Source: Athripsodes cinereus (taxonomy: Eukaryota > Arthropoda > Insecta > Trichoptera > Leptoceridae). Taken from it: 64,000 nucleotides of DNA. Position 1 is the first letter of the stretch. Each line of letters opens with the position of its first letter. Both the position numbers and the translations under genes were made by a program. The stretch covers positions 4,092,001 through 4,156,000 of the forward strand of contig OX388310.1 in assembly GCA_947579605.1 (NCBI GenBank), written 5' to 3'. A model generated the notes under the pieces. It saw only the letters and a list, made by a program, of their open reading frames with translations, had not been told where the DNA came from and searched no databases. Below are positions 22,411-35,016 of the stretch, piece by piece.

Positions 22411-22639
22411 AGAATAGGTAGAAAACCAAAGCCACTCTCGTAGTCAAAAGCATAACTAAACTAAAATGGTGCTAGATAGGACACGTTGCTTGGTGCTCCA
22501 AGGTTCCTTAATTGGCAATTTTATTATTATTTACCGAGTAAAGCCAGATTCAAAGCTGGTTCATATGTTATGCGTTTGTACTAAGTCAATGCGAAATATA
22601 TTATTTTTTCTTATATAATGTTTAAAAGGCATTAGCCGT

Positions 22640-22775
22640 TTATTTATCAAGCCGTTTCCCTTATAGGGTATGCAAATGAATCATGTAGCATTTACCTTAA
22701 CCTTGTTTACACTTTTCGCTTTTGTCACTGCTCTATAGTTCTTCACGTATACTCTCCTCATGTATAAAATATGTT
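22640..22775 (-). pseudogene. degraded RTE C-terminal stub (family B)
   Basis: The reverse strand carries the last part of the family B tail, recognisable by the AAGCCGTTTCCCTTATAGGG end and the GCTTTTGTCACTGC block seen at 5250 and 8085. Confidence 0.5.
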
Positions 22776-23034
22776 TAATTTTTTTCTAAATTATTTATTT
22801 TTTATTTGTGTGTTTATAACAAATATAGTCGCATTTCCAATATTTTTTATGATTCGAAAAGAATTCAGAGGATAACATTTGATATCTTCAAATGATGCAT
22901 GTAAAAATAAACAATATGAGGATAAGAAAAATAAATAAATCTTTTTTGGCCATAATTTTATACAAATTTACAATAGAACAAAACATTACACAACATGACA
23001 ATTAACGAACTTAGGCCAAAAGGCGGACTTCTTG

Positions 23035-23257
23035 CTGAGCAAAATCTCGGCATATCCTGTGGGAGTGCCCAATGATGACGGATGCTAGAGACGTAATGAT
23101 TGATAGTATGAGTGATGACACCCCCAGACCCATTTGGTCTGGAGAACTGATGATTTGTCCAGGGAACTTCAGGGCCTTCTTGAAGTTTGCAGATGTCTGG
23201 GTAACTCGATGGGATCTCTTACGTGAGCCGGGCTCACCTGGAGAGCTACATGGTTGA
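23035..23257 (+). pseudogene. R1-like LINE ORF2 C-terminal fragment
   Basis: The open frame reads RHILWECPMMTDARDVMIDS, then WSGELMICPGNFRAFLKFAD VWVTRWDLLREPGS and a stop at about 23255. The H-x-LWECP block is the end of the C-terminal zinc-knuckle region of R1/I-type ORF2 proteins. RT and endonuclease are absent. The GC-rich stretch to about 23470 may be its 3' UTR. Confidence 0.65.
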
Positions 23258-23585
23258 TTTGGTCTAGTGTGATCATGGTTGTCGCGAGCGAACTCGTTTA
23301 TTTGTTTTTGTGCTGTCCTGTCTCCCTTGGTGGAGAGTCTTAGGTCTGGGTGGGATGTCCCCTAGGGAGGGAAGCGTCTCTGCAGCGTTGACGGTATCGG
23401 CGACTCGCGTGCTCGCCGACCTAAAAACCTGGAAAAGTTTCTGGACACCTCAATTCAGCCTTGTGCTCAAATATGTATATAAATTTGTTTTTCTTATTTT
23501 ATTTTATTTCTGTTTAATTGTTATTGTATGGTTTGTAAAATTGGCTATGAATGTTTTTGTATACTTTTATTTTGTTTTGTTTCAT

Positions 23586-23850
23586 ATATCGTCGTTGCAT
23601 ATTCAAAAAGGAACATGTGAATTCATAAACATTTTGACATTACCAGATTAAATTGCTTATAATGACATCATAACCATTTTATAAAGTGATTATTAGTATC
23701 AAATATTAAAATTCAATACTTAAAGAATAATATCACATGTCAATAAAAAGTCCAAACTACAATTTTAATGCCTTAATGAACAGTTTTAAAAGAGTATGCC
23801 TAAATAAAAATGTGTGCACATGTCTCTTTTTGAATATGCAACGACGATAT
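23586..23850. mobile_element. MITE-like element with terminal inverted repeats
   Basis: ATATCGTCGTTGCATATTCA (left, 23586) and its complement ending at 23850 extend to arms of about 34 bp, with one or two mismatches. The 265-bp element has an AT-rich centre and no coding. No clear target-site duplication was seen, so the superfamily is unassigned. Confidence 0.72.
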
Positions 23851-23869
23851 GTTGTTTGCTTCTCTCGTA

Positions 23870-24145
23870 TAGAGGTACATCGAAGGAGTTTAGTCAAAAG
23901 ATTTCACACGGAGGTTATGGCCGGCCAGCCCTTCAGGCTGCCCACTATGGCGCCTCCGTTGTAGACAAGATTTGTTAAGTGTAGAATTTCGGATAAATGG
24001 AAGTCCTCAGACTTCTGCGCTATCCGGGTGGTCGGTGGGTCCTTCAATGAGCAAAATCTGTGCAGATAAGTAGGAGTTAAGTACTCTTGAGATATCCGGG
24101 TGTAAGGTGGGTCTCTCTTCAATGAGCAATGTCTTCCAGTCAACT
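23870..24145. other. GC-richer block, unidentified
   Basis: Includes two similar sub-blocks, GTGGGTCCTTCAATGAGCAA (24035) and GGTGGGTCTCTCTTCAATGA GCAATGTCTTC (24100), each after a TATCCGGGTG. It may be part of a LINE 3' UTR. No coding is visible. Confidence 0.4.
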
Positions 24146-24149
24146 CTAA

Positions 24150-24970
24150 AAAAAGAAAAGCTAAATTATTAGAGAGATCTTTGTTAACGGCAATAATTTG
24201 TCTACGTGTCTAATAGTAGTAAGGAGAGATCACTCACCACTACAAATATTCTCTCATCAATCAAAGGATAAAGCTCAGTGACAACTTAATTAAAAGTAAA
24301 AAAAACTCTTTTTTTTATATTACTAGTCATGTCCAAGATTCGATTTACTTTTATTTAATCAATGCGATTCCGATACTTTTTCCATTTGTAGTTAGTTGAG
24401 TATGTTGTAAATAGTAGTTCTGAGACAAAATAGAAAAGTAGTATTATTTGTTGTATGTTGCGGTACCAGTAATCTCCTTCATTCCTCATATTGTCAAAGT
24501 AAGAGAAGATAGTGTCTGAACGCAGAATTATAAATAATAATACGAGGAAAGTTTCAGTAGGTATTGTGATTTATTTTGTTTTCTTTTTTCTTGCTGTTCA
24601 ATGTTGTTCTTGAGAACACATTTAAATATTTATGACATTTAAATTATTTGTAACACTTCTCATATTTTTTTATACTATCTACTTGACATCTCTTAACTAT
24701 ATTCAAATTTTAATTCCTGGCACATTACTAAAAATTTCATTTACATTCTTTACTGACACTTCAATATTTTTATTTGTTTTCCATAATAGAATAATGTGAT
24801 TTGACTAAATTTATTAATATTAATAAAATTTATTAAAATTTATAAAATTATTAATATTAATAATAATATATTATTTGATTCGCATCTGTGTTTTGTTCTT
24901 CGGCAATTGTTGTTCTTGTCTTGCGCCAATTGTGTTTTGAATGAGAATTTTGATTTGTTTTTTTATTATG
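24150..24970. other. AT-rich DNA, no feature seen
   Basis: A simple TTAATATTAATAA-type stretch is present at 24815-24870. Nothing else is recognised. Confidence 0.5.
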
Positions 24971-24974
24971 TATA

Positions 24975-25032
24975 GTATAACATGTAAAAGGCTCACCGTG
25001 GATTTGTGAACAAATAAAATAAATAATAGATA
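24975..25032 (+). repeat. LINE family F 3' end
   Basis: TAACATGTAAAAGGCTCACC, then GTGGATTTGTGAACAAATAA and an AAATAAATAA tail. A matching reverse fragment lies at 25125-25160. Confidence 0.6.
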
Positions 25033-25532
25033 ATATTTTTGGCATTTCACTATATATTATTCTTAATGGTATGCTATTACTCTTGTCAATGTAACAATGT
25101 GCTTTTTTTAATTTTTTTTTTTATGTCATGTCAACGGCTGAAGCCTTTTAAATAACATACAAATTAACCATTTAAAACAAAAATATTTAAACAATAAAGA
25201 ATATATTTGTTATATTGGTAGATATAAAAGTATTTTGTAAAAGAGTATCTTTCTGATTAGCGATATAAGATATTTATATACCTATGAATTTATTATCAAT
25301 TTAAAATACCCTAAGCAATAGCTGAATAAGTTGGTAGAGATATTAACAGCCGTTCTTACCTAAGGTACAAATTAGATTTAGCTCTAGTGGTTTCAGGCAA
25401 CAATTTTTAGTAGGCGCAGAGAAAATTATTCAAATAATTAATGAAATAGCTTTATTAATAAATATAAGCCAAAACTTTATATACAAAAATATTCATGGGT
25501 ATAAAAAAATAGTATGTTATCACATATAAATA

Positions 25533-25572
25533 AAATTTAAGTTGTATTTATTCTATAAATACAACTTAAATT
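25533..25572. repeat. short perfect palindrome
   Basis: AAATTTAAGTTGTATTTA and its complement, separated by a four-base spacer. Confidence 0.75.
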
Positions 25573-27010
25573 ATTTATTTCCTAATTCAAAAACAGAGCG
25601 AGCACGATCTCACATCCGGCTACTAGGCACGCCGTGGGCCTTCTGAATCTTAAAATTTGTGAAACTCGCTATATTCTTGATTATTGCACATGTTATATAT
25701 GAAGTATACACGGTAAACAACATACCATATTATTATATAAATAAAACAAATGGTTGAATTATAAACATTTTCTATGATTTTTTTGATAATGAAATTTATT
25801 TTTGATGTGTATGCAGTTTGTCATAATAATTAAGAAAATCCAAGGGTTTTAAATAAATAACTCAAGGTGTATTATAAAATTCATGATATTTTAAGATTAA
25901 TTTTGGTTTTAAAATTTTATTAACACTCTTGTATTTTTAATTAATTTATTTAAAATAGCACCACTCAACGTATCATCATTGCGACGGTAATCTTCAAAAA
26001 TTATTTTCACTATATTTATCGCAGCAAAATAAAACTAAAATGATAAAATCGCATTTATAAATGTTCAAAATATTATATTAATATAAAAAATAACATACAT
26101 GTGATCCAGAATTTAAAATATTTAAAAAATAAAATGGTTGTAATTTTGCTAATTCGTTTGCAATAAATCACAAAGAAGGGGTGTAGAGCCCTCGACAGTT
26201 TTCTTACTTACATTAAATTACAGTTTTTATTTGTAAAATTATTTAAGAAAGACTTAGAAAGCATTATCCAAATATAAAATATTTATAATTAAAGCATCCT
26301 CAATAAGATGAATATAATAATTACGTTTATTAATATTTAATTTTTGTTTTTAAGTAGTATTACGGAACCAAGCTTAAGTCGCATTAATTATGAAAAGCTC
26401 ATAAGAAACGAAAAGTACATAATGAAATAAGTTTTGATACTCGCAAAAAAGGAAAGAATAATGAAGTCAAAGCTTTTCTCTTTCTCCCTAAAGGATTAGA
26501 AAGAAAAACAATAATCCGACTTCAGAGTAAATCAATACGAGAGTGTTTTGTTATCCTCTTAACGTGCCACGATCCAATTCTTCTTTTACCTGTTAAAGGA
26601 CAAGAGATAAGTAGGTACAGAGTAAAAGATATACAATTAAATCCCTTACACACAACACGATTCACTGACAACAGTTGGAATTTTCTTCATTTTGAGGGAA
26701 ATGGAAGTGAAGAAACATAATATTGTTTCTTCACTTGATGAAATTTAAATTGCAAGGAGCATTCAGAACATATTATATGCAGCTGACTGAAAATTATGAA
26801 TAATATTTTTAAAGTTAAACAACCTAAGCCAACTGAATGTAGCTCTAAGTGACTCAGTAATCTCATAATATGGTGTTTCTTATTACGGTCTTGCATATAA
26901 AACAAGCAAAGCAAATATACCTATTTGGAATATTATTAAAATGAAACACTTATTTAGTACATTAATAATTACTGTTTAGTAAATACATACGCAATGAAGT
27001 AAATAAATTA
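25573..27010. other. AT-rich DNA, no feature seen
   Basis: No family member or coding frame recognised. Confidence 0.5.
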
Positions 27011-27027
27011 ATAAGAGATAATTTATT

Positions 27028-27205
27028 ATCTAATTTGAAACAAGTATTTTTTTCTACTATAGATTATTGATTCCGAGAGAGACGTCTTTCGACTTATCAG
27101 GTTTGTAATAATGCAATCTACTAGAATAATCTATAGTAGAAAGAAATACTTGATTCAAATTACATAATTATGGAATTCTACTACATGTGCACCGACACAA
27201 TTAAT
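27028..27205. mobile_element. fold-back element, family G, with target-site duplication
   Basis: A 178-bp element flanked by a perfect 12-bp direct repeat AGATAATTTATT (27016-27027 and 27206-27217). Outer arms AATTTGAAnCAAGTAT and TTCTACTATAGATTA are repeated in inverted order (27031-27067 and 27129-27163). It includes CGAGAGAGACGTCTTTCGAC shared with 13225 and 28265. Confidence 0.82.
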
Positions 27206-27239
27206 AGATAATTTATTTTTCATAACAATCAAGCTCCAG

Positions 27240-27490
27240 AAAACTTCATATTTTGGTCATACAATGAAAAGGGGAAAGGGGAAAATATTCCATCCTATGA
27301 CTGGTCATAGAAGAAAAGATTGATGGCTGTAGAGGGTTTGGAAGGAAGTGACTTTCCTGGCTTCAGAACATTCGAGAGTGGACCGGGATGAGAGGTGTGG
27401 AGGAGCTGTTTCGTGCTGCCCAGAACAGACAAGATTTCTCCAAGGCGATCGTCAACGTCGGGGGATCCAATAAGACATTTAAAGAATAAA
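27240..27490 (+). pseudogene. RTE-type 3' stub (SWLxNIRDW family)
   Basis: YFGHTMKRGKGENI near the start, then DFPGFRTFESGPG / RGVEELFRAAQNRQDFSKAI VNVG in shifted frames. Several frameshifts. Same family as 20665. Confidence 0.75.
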
Positions 27491-27644
27491 AAGAATAACT
27501 AGGTAATAGCAATAGTAATATATAAAAATGTGATACATACAGACATGTAATACCTATATAATATACTCTCGACCAAACGACTCATCTTGAACACGGAATT
27601 CTCTGTGACGGTTTAACGATACATTATTATTATAATTAATTAAT

Positions 27645-27690
27645 AAACAGAGGGCGAGTTTATCGCATTGACGTGGTTTCTTCCAACGTA
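27645..27690 (-). repeat. LINE family E 3' end scrap
   Basis: It contains CAGAGGGCGAGTTTATCGCA and TTCTTCCAAC, the reverse of the family E end. A second scrap is at 34468-34515. Confidence 0.6.
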
Positions 27691-28252
27691 CCTTTTAATC
27701 TTGTTAATTGAGAGAAAATTAAGATCCACATTTTATTATTCTGAATATCATTGGTAAATTACGTAAATGTGTAAAGTGCTTAACTGACAAAGAGACGAAA
27801 CCTCTCTAATGGATTCTGTGCGGTATGAAATGTCGTAGATAATATCTTCTATCTACTTATCTCTACCGCTACGTCTTACATAGCTACGTGTCTTACAATA
27901 GGACATCCTAATGCTGAGACATACAAATAATTACATTGTTACCATAGCCGATGGAGTTTCATTGAATCCGTAAAGAGAAAAACAGTTCCATTAATCACAA
28001 ACATTTAGTATTCTTATACGTCTCTTGAAAAAATGAAAAGCCAGTTTTTATACTATAATATCTCTTGAGTGACTTTTTGTCCATTTCTAAATGATCGGTG
28101 TTTGTGCGTTAAATTTTTGAATGTACATATGTCTCTCAAAAATCTAAAAAAAAAACAAATGTTTTATTCTTTTAGTCCATCAATTGACAATGTCCTAACA
28201 AGACGAAAGACGGCGCGGTCGAAGAAAACTAGGAAAGCCTAAATAAGACCTA

Positions 28253-28365
28253 GTAAGTCGAAAGACGTCTCTCTCGAAATCAATAACTTATAGTAGAAAC
28301 AAACACTTGCTTCAAATAACCTAATTATGGAATTCTACTACGTGTGCACTGACACAATATTAATA
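28253..28365 (+). repeat. family G arm, single copy
   Basis: TAAGTCGAAAGACGTCTCTC through GGAATTCTACTACGTGTGCA and CTGACACAATAT. It matches the right half of the element at 27028, without its inverted partner. Confidence 0.7.
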
Positions 28366-29190
28366 GAATGTTTAAGTAAGATAAAAAGGATAAAAAAAAT
28401 TGCGCTAAAATTAAGATGAATCTATGTACGAATATGGAATATGCGGCGCGCCGTGTCGCGACATTGACAAATTGAGGGAGAAATTTAAATTGCCATGTGA
28501 TTCCCACTCATTTACAAATTACATGTGACATCGGCAGATGTCTCTAACGGCAACGTAAACAATGGAACAAAAATGTTCATTAGTTTTATGGTGGAAAATA
28601 CTGAACAAATTATACCAAAACACAATCACTCATTATACGCAGTACTTTTTCATTGGATTTATTTATAGAAAATATTGAGGATTTGCAATTATTGAAATCG
28701 TCTTTTAAGTTTATTTTAAAATATTTGATAACATCGTCACACTAGAAATTTATTTATATATAATAACCAATAAATGGCTGTTCCCTCTCATTAATAGTAC
28801 AATAAAATATTCAAAACAAATTACATTAATTACGTACTTAATACTCTTTGTGAATTAAAAGCCAATTAGTAATCAATTAATTAACAGCTTGAAATAGAAA
28901 TTGAACATCGAGCTTTTCATCAAAACTCTTGAGAAGGCCATCAAAAATCACCATTAATATCATGAGTACATTTGATATTAAAATAAATTGAAATATTTTA
29001 TTTAATTTGTGACTCAGCTTCCAATAGACAAAATATAAAGACGAATGGAATTTTCGAAAACGTGATTTTGCAAGTGCCCAACTTTGCTCTCAGCACCATG
29101 GTAATAAGCAATTTAAAATATTGTATTTTATATTAATTACATAATATTATCACGAGTGTGCATCGATTTCTTTTAGTAGACAGGATTAAA
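28366..29190. other. AT-rich DNA, no feature assigned
   Basis: A GC-richer patch at 28435-28560 (GCGGCGCGCCGTGTCGCGAC) has no recognisable product. Confidence 0.4.
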
Positions 29191-29194
29191 ATTA

Positions 29195-29690
29195 TTATAC
29201 TACTACTACACCATCACGGTTTATCCCATGAGTGGGGTAGCTGGAAGACCAGCTGCATGTAATAAACATACAAGCTGTCCTCTTCTAAGGGTGGAATTGT
29301 TGTAATATAATATCTTCCAGACAACTCTAGAAATATGTTTGCATTGGAGCAAGCTTGTGATTGACAAGCTGAAGAAATTATAAAGTTTCTATAGCATGTC
29401 ATGTTATTTTAAAAAGGGGGGAGGAAAAATTCTGGGAATAATGGTCTTATAAAGTAAGACATAACAGATGACACCACGAGGAACCATCATGACATATCAC
29501 ACAAGTGTGGTAGCTAGTCTTCTAAATGTCAATAAAAATAAAGACATTCGAGAAGGGTTGCAAACTCGTCATTGAATTTAATATGTAAAATGTTTTAATT
29601 TCTTCGAATACCTACCTTTTACAAGACACTTGAAAACTTACGAAAAAGAATAAATGACTAATTCTTTACCAGGTGCTCTATAGAATATTG
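29195..29690 (-). repeat. two family C repeats in a row
   Basis: 29195-29325 carries the reverse of the 3' end (CTACTACTACACCATCACGG, GTGGGGTAGC). 29475-29690 is a second copy extending to the 5' end (AAGACATTCGAGAAGGGTTG, AAAACTTACGAAAAAGAATA). Confidence 0.65.
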
Positions 29691-30239
29691 TAACAAAAAT
29701 TCAAAGCATGAAAATAGTAAAAATTCTAAAAGCAACTAAATGAAACGGGCCATCATAGAGGTAATATTCAAATAGAGGGTACGGACAAATATTACAATAA
29801 TACCTGGACGGTCGCCTGCCATGCTAATATGCATCTTTCCACTTTGTATTTAACATATCTACCTGTAGGAATAATAGCTATGTAATAATATAATTTAACA
29901 CATGAACTCCCATCATGAATATGCCAAGTAGAAGCGGTGGTCCATAATGGCAGCAACGTGTCGGAACGGTGAGTATAATATTGTACAAGGCATTACCCAA
30001 AAGGTGGATCATAATATATACTGTAGGTAATATTATATTATGTTTAGTATGAAGTACCCATGGAAGTAGTAAAGCCTAAATAGAATGATCACTATAAAAC
30101 TTTAAATTTATCAACTCATGACTCTTGGTCGATGTTTATGGTAAAAAGATGTATAAATGTATATCTTAATGTTCAATAGTTAAGCGAAATCGTTTTTATA
30201 AATCAAATTAGACTATGAGTGAATTGGTTGTTGTAAATA

Positions 30240-30485
30240 ATATTTTGTCCATGGTTTGCAAAAAGTGTTTCTCTATTGGTGGATCTTACATCGTGACTGT
30301 GAGAATGGTGGAATAGGTAAACGTTGTCCATGAATACTGAAAGTGGTCAGAGGCCAGACTTAAGCCAATTCTTAAGCGTTATGACGCCTTTGTCACTTCT
30401 TTTGATTGGATTTTGCACAATGTTACATTATGTAATCATGGTTCTCCAATTGAGAGGTCTGATTGGTTATGTAATATTTTGTTTT
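30240..30485 (+). repeat. family D repeat
   Basis: GGTTTGCAAAAAGTGTTTCT to CCAATTGAGAGGTCTGATTG GTTATG, with the diagnostic AAGCCAATTCTTAAGCGTTA. The 64-codon open frame across it is not conserved in the other copies. Confidence 0.72.
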
Positions 30486-31835
30486 ATTTTTTCACATATT
30501 GCATGTTTTCGAAATTGATTATTATCGTTCTTTGCTATGATTCACTTAGAAAATTTCATATTTTCTTAGTTTAATGTGCTTCGAAATATAATTAATACTG
30601 TTTTTAAGAAAAATGAATAAGTTAGAACCAGATATTTTAGTCGAACGTTTTATTAAATGATGGAAATAGAGTGAACTCCACTCAGCCAAATCATCTGATA
30701 GTGTTTCACGGGGGTAGAGAGAGACTGTGAAAGATACTTTCTAGCTTTTGATCTCAAATACGATTTGACTGTGAGCTGTCTAGTTATCTTTCTACCTCCA
30801 TGGACACACCTTTCAGCAGACACAACAGCATGTCTTGTTCAGTGGCTGGGAAACTAGTGGCATGTCAAATAATGATCCAATGTATCGTACATACTATAGT
30901 CATAATAACATTGTATTCCTAGTGTCGTTGTTACGCGTCTAGATGGCGACAGCAATACAATAGTGATTTATTTAATGTATGCATGCTGTCTACAGCAAGT
31001 ACATACACCATTCCCTTTTAAGGTTAAAAGGGTCGTTATACTGAAGTAAGAGGACATGACTTCGACGACAAAACACATAATACATCATTGTATAAAATGT
31101 GTAATCAAGTTGGCTGGATATCAAAAATGTATGAAAATGCAAATCGAATCAAACAATCGTTGGAAATCTTTGAAGATGTAAAACCAGTTTTCACAGATTC
31201 TCAAAAAAAAAAATTGAATTTCTAACCTTTTTTTTGTAAGATACAAAAGTTTTAATTTCATACAATTTCTACTTGACATCGTCAATTGAAGGTGAAGGAT
31301 TATTACAAAAATTTTGAAAATTAGTTTATACTCCCAATTGGTGTTGAACACAAAGACCAATAATCGTACAAAAGTGCAATGTGATTGAACAATAAAGTGT
31401 ACTTCAAACTTTGTCCAATTGATTTCATTTGTGCGTTATTGCTCTGTTGTTTCCATTACTACTTTTCATTTCTTCTTGGTTTAATGTTCTGGACACTTAG
31501 CACCTTTCACCAAAATCAGCCTTCAATTATGATATTTAACAATAATAAAGTTATGTTAATTAAAACTTATTTACTATATTTATATCACTTTCAGGGTGTG
31601 CTGCATATTTCACCATTAAATAATTATGATGAAACAAAAAAATTAGTAAGTAGATGGCGACTTAATTAATTCGCGAGCAGTTGTAAAAGTCTTTTTATTT
31701 GTCTGACGATGAGTGCGGAAGCTTTGGAAAGATGTCTCGCATATTAATAAATCTACCAGTGCAAATACATAATTTCTTATAATAAAAAAAAAACTGTTTG
31801 AAGAATTTAAATTCACTGCTGAATTGGAGCTTTTA
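30486..31835. other. AT-rich DNA, no feature assigned
   Basis: A moderately GC-rich segment at 30670-30960 may be an unrecognised repeat. No coding seen. Confidence 0.4.
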
Positions 31836-31837
31836 AA

Positions 31838-31895
31838 TGGAGGTTGTATTTGGGTTTATAACTAAAATCCAGATAGGTACATCTTTAAAAAAAAC
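31838..31895 (+). repeat. SINE family B 3' end scrap
   Basis: TTGTATTTGGGTTTATAAC, then AAATCCAGATAGGTACATCT and an A-run. Confidence 0.55.
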
Positions 31896-32775
31896 TAAGT
31901 CATGTGTTGGCACACGATGTGTCTCAAATTTTATGAAATTGCTTTTGCAAGATTTGCAAATTGCACCTGCACATTACTTAAATGACGATATCGAATATTT
32001 TATTTCAATTCCCTTTCAATTCATTAATTTATATGCTAAAGAAGTATTTTTGATTAAAAATTATTGAAGAAATAAAAATGTCCATCTTTTTTCGTCTACA
32101 AAATAGTAACTCCCATTTTAATCTCGACTCTTTTCTTGCAAGCAATAGAACGAAATATAAAAGATATCGTAAAAATATTTCTCAATGACTTGACATTTAA
32201 TTATTCTTTTCTAAATATAAATAATCCTTCTGATTATGATAAAAAATAAACCTGTCTTATTTTTAGAACAGTAGCCACTACATGAAAAAACGTACGGAAA
32301 GTTTAATCCATGAGTGCTTTTCTTTAACGGTATCCGATTTTGCTACACTTTCTGCTTTTTAATTAACATGTTCAAAATGTATGAAAGCTAGTGGTTAATT
32401 GGTCGCACAACCTAAATCACATGCATGGACTCCCCGGAATAACAAAGCTCTTCCTCTTTTTCCTGAAAGTTTTTGAATTTACTATAAATGTGTTATCTTT
32501 TATATTGTAAGAAATAGAATTCTATTATTGGATATATTGAACAAATAGTTTGTTCTGTGTACTATTAATTATAAAAAACACAATAGAGATGTTTTTTTTG
32601 ACTTTGTAGGTTCATATAAATTTAAATGGTTTAAAACTATCCCCCTGTGTAATATGTAGGTATACAAGATAATAGAACTTATTAAAAAGATAAGACAAAA
32701 TCACCCATATTCTTCATTTTATTTAATTAATCTAGGTTATTAAGGGTTCAATATTTCGGGTATTTTTCATTTACA
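31896..32775. other. AT-rich DNA, no feature seen
   Basis: Nothing recognised. Confidence 0.5.
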
Positions 32776-32786
32776 TATTTATTTTT

Positions 32787-33135
32787 AACGAAAGGAATGT
32801 GGAATGAAAGTTGATGTAATTACAAGGATGAATGTGAATAAGTTAAGATGGTTAGGGCACGTAGAAATAATGAATGAGGACCGAATGACCAAGAAGCTAT
32901 ATTTGGCTGAGAGGAATGGTGCTCGGAGACGTGGACGTCCGCATATCAAATGGCAAGATTATTTAAATCAAATCCTTCAGGATGGTCACGTGTTGACCAT
33001 ATTAAATAAGAGAGCATGCATGAGGAATTGTATGACAGTGATGGAAGCGGAAGATGTATACAAGCATAGAAGGAAGTGACACTCGATCCTTTCTGCCTAC
33101 CCCGCGAGGAAGCGGCGTGATGGTATGTATGTATG
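32787..33135 (+). mobile_element. 5'-truncated RTE element (family B) with target-site duplication
   Basis: A 349-bp stub whose frame reads VNKLRWLGHVEIMNEDRMTK, ARRRGRPHIKWQDYLNQILQ DGHVL and ends at a TGA inside the last 15 codons. The family normally continues to a YPA-type end just before the ATGTATGTATGT tail. The perfect 11-bp duplication TATTTATTTTT lies at 32776-32786 and 33136-33146. It is the plus-strand counterpart of 5155-5551 and the better-preserved copy of the two. Confidence 0.9.
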
Positions 33136-33146
33136 TATTTATTTTT

Positions 33147-33940
33147 CAATAGACAAGTAAATTATATCGTCTATTCTTCTACCACAGTCATTAAAGACAG
33201 TCGAAGATTTCATACAATAAAACATTTAACATTTTTAATAAAAAAAATGATATCTAGTTTTATTAAAAAAAAAAAAAATTTTACTAATTGGTTGAAGTTT
33301 TATTTTGTAAAATCCCATAATAATTTATGGAAATAAACAAAAGCTGACTTTTTTCAGTCGAAAACAGGTTATTAAACTGTACCTGTTATTAAATAATGTA
33401 GTAACTCAAACAGTTTGTTTTTATTTCCATAAAAAATAATATTTTGTTAGAAATTCGAGGTATCGTTATTAACAAACTTAGTATTCCATTTTGTTTCTGC
33501 TTCTAGGAGGTTTTTTGCTATTGTTTTATTTCTCGTGTAATGTTTAGCATGCGTGCTTACAATATGGAAGGCACGACACGAGAATGAAAACAGAGATTTT
33601 CTTTCCTTTTATTTTCTTACTTGTGCTACTAGCTTCGTTTGTTGTATTATCTATTATGTCTAGATAAACAGAGTTAGGCTTTGTTACAATTTGACATTAC
33701 CATTTATATATCCGTGAATTTTAGACGTGGATAAGTTTTCTAGTCCATTATATTTCTACGTGAGGTGGATTCTTTTATGGCATATTGTGAGTAAGATACT
33801 TGTATCTACGAAAAATTATTTTCTCTAGAACCATGTATACCGATAGGGTTAATATTGTGATTTCATCCAGTTTCAAGAAAAATAATGGAAGTATTTTATT
33901 TAATTTTAGAGAAAAAGAGTGATACAGGTAAATTTTTCGA
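33147..33940. other. AT-rich DNA, no feature seen
   Basis: An A-run lies at 33264-33278. Nothing else is recognised. Confidence 0.5.
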
Positions 33941-33944
33941 CATC

Positions 33945-34135
33945 TGCTAAGATCATCATTTCATCAGGATCTTCCCTTTCGGAGAAAGCAGAAAGGATCA
34001 AGCGCTTTCTATTCCTGTCTTTGCACAAGTTTTTGATTCTGCAACATTCATGCAGTTCCTCATAAATGTTTTCCTATTTATTATACTCAGAACATGTCCA
34101 TCCTTGGGGATTTGGTTTATGTTACAAATCAAAAA
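33945..34135 (-). pseudogene. degraded RTE C-terminal stub (family B)
   Basis: The reverse strand resembles the family B end: GCAGAAAGGATCAAGCGCTT, ATTCATGCAGTTCCTCATAA and AACATGTCCATCCTTGGGGA correspond to blocks at 5205-5320. Several indels. Confidence 0.6.
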
Positions 34136-34561
34136 CTAGAAAATAAAATAAGTGATGAGCACTTTCAATAGTTTTTTCGTTATAAAAATAAAATAGTATC
34201 ACCAGGAAAACTTGTATAGAGCATTATTGAAGATGCTTTGATTATTTTTTTTATTCATAAAAATATTCCTCAAACGATAGCCGTTCAAACAACTTTGATT
34301 CAGAAATATTCTTTTGAAAAAATATGTTTTCGTCGTTCATTCATCGTCTTATTAATTTTTACGATACAAAAATCAGTATTAACAAGTATATTATAGGAAT
34401 GTTTTTTCTCACTTTTCATATATTTATACTTTAGTGTAGTACAATTACAAGCAATTTTACATAAAAAATAAAATACAAAGGGCGAGCTTATTGAGAAGAT
34501 GTGTATTCTTCCAACTTATTCAAACTTATTGATTAAAGGAAAACACTGAATGAATCATTTT

Positions 34562-34735
34562 TCATCATCATCATCTCCGTCGATCCCTCAATTCTGAGGA
34601 TCGTGACTATCATGCATCGTTCTATAGACCATCTGTCTCCACCTCGAGAGATCCTCCGCCGTGTGTAGGGCCTCATACAGTGAGCTCTGTGTGGCATCCT
34701 TTATTTAGTCACTCTATATTGCTGGTTTTCGGCCC
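34562..34735 (-). pseudogene. RTE-type 3' stub (WSDQIKE family)
   Basis: The reverse of ATCATCATCATCTCCGTCGA and AGACCATCTGTCTCCACCTC. The same tail as 11500-11695, with more substitutions. Confidence 0.68.
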
Positions 34736-35016
34736 TTTTTAATTATTTTAAAACTTGAAAATTCGAACGTATCTGCTATGTATCTATCGTTTTATAAAAG
34801 CATTTTGTGGTTGGGTATGTATTTATATTTAGAACACACACAATTTCCATAAGATTGTTTTTGTGTAATCAAAGTTTTGTTGGTTGTTATGTAAAACAGG
34901 TAGGAATACATTATTATTAGATTTAAAAGGTATCTAAAAGCAACATTACAGCACTAATGATGGGTGTCGTTATAACAAAAACAACAATAATAATAATTAA
35001 AACTAGTATTAATCTC

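Noticed and set aside
30324..30518. A 64-codon open frame with a membrane-like middle
   Set aside because: It lies in a family D repeat, and the frame is not kept in other copies.
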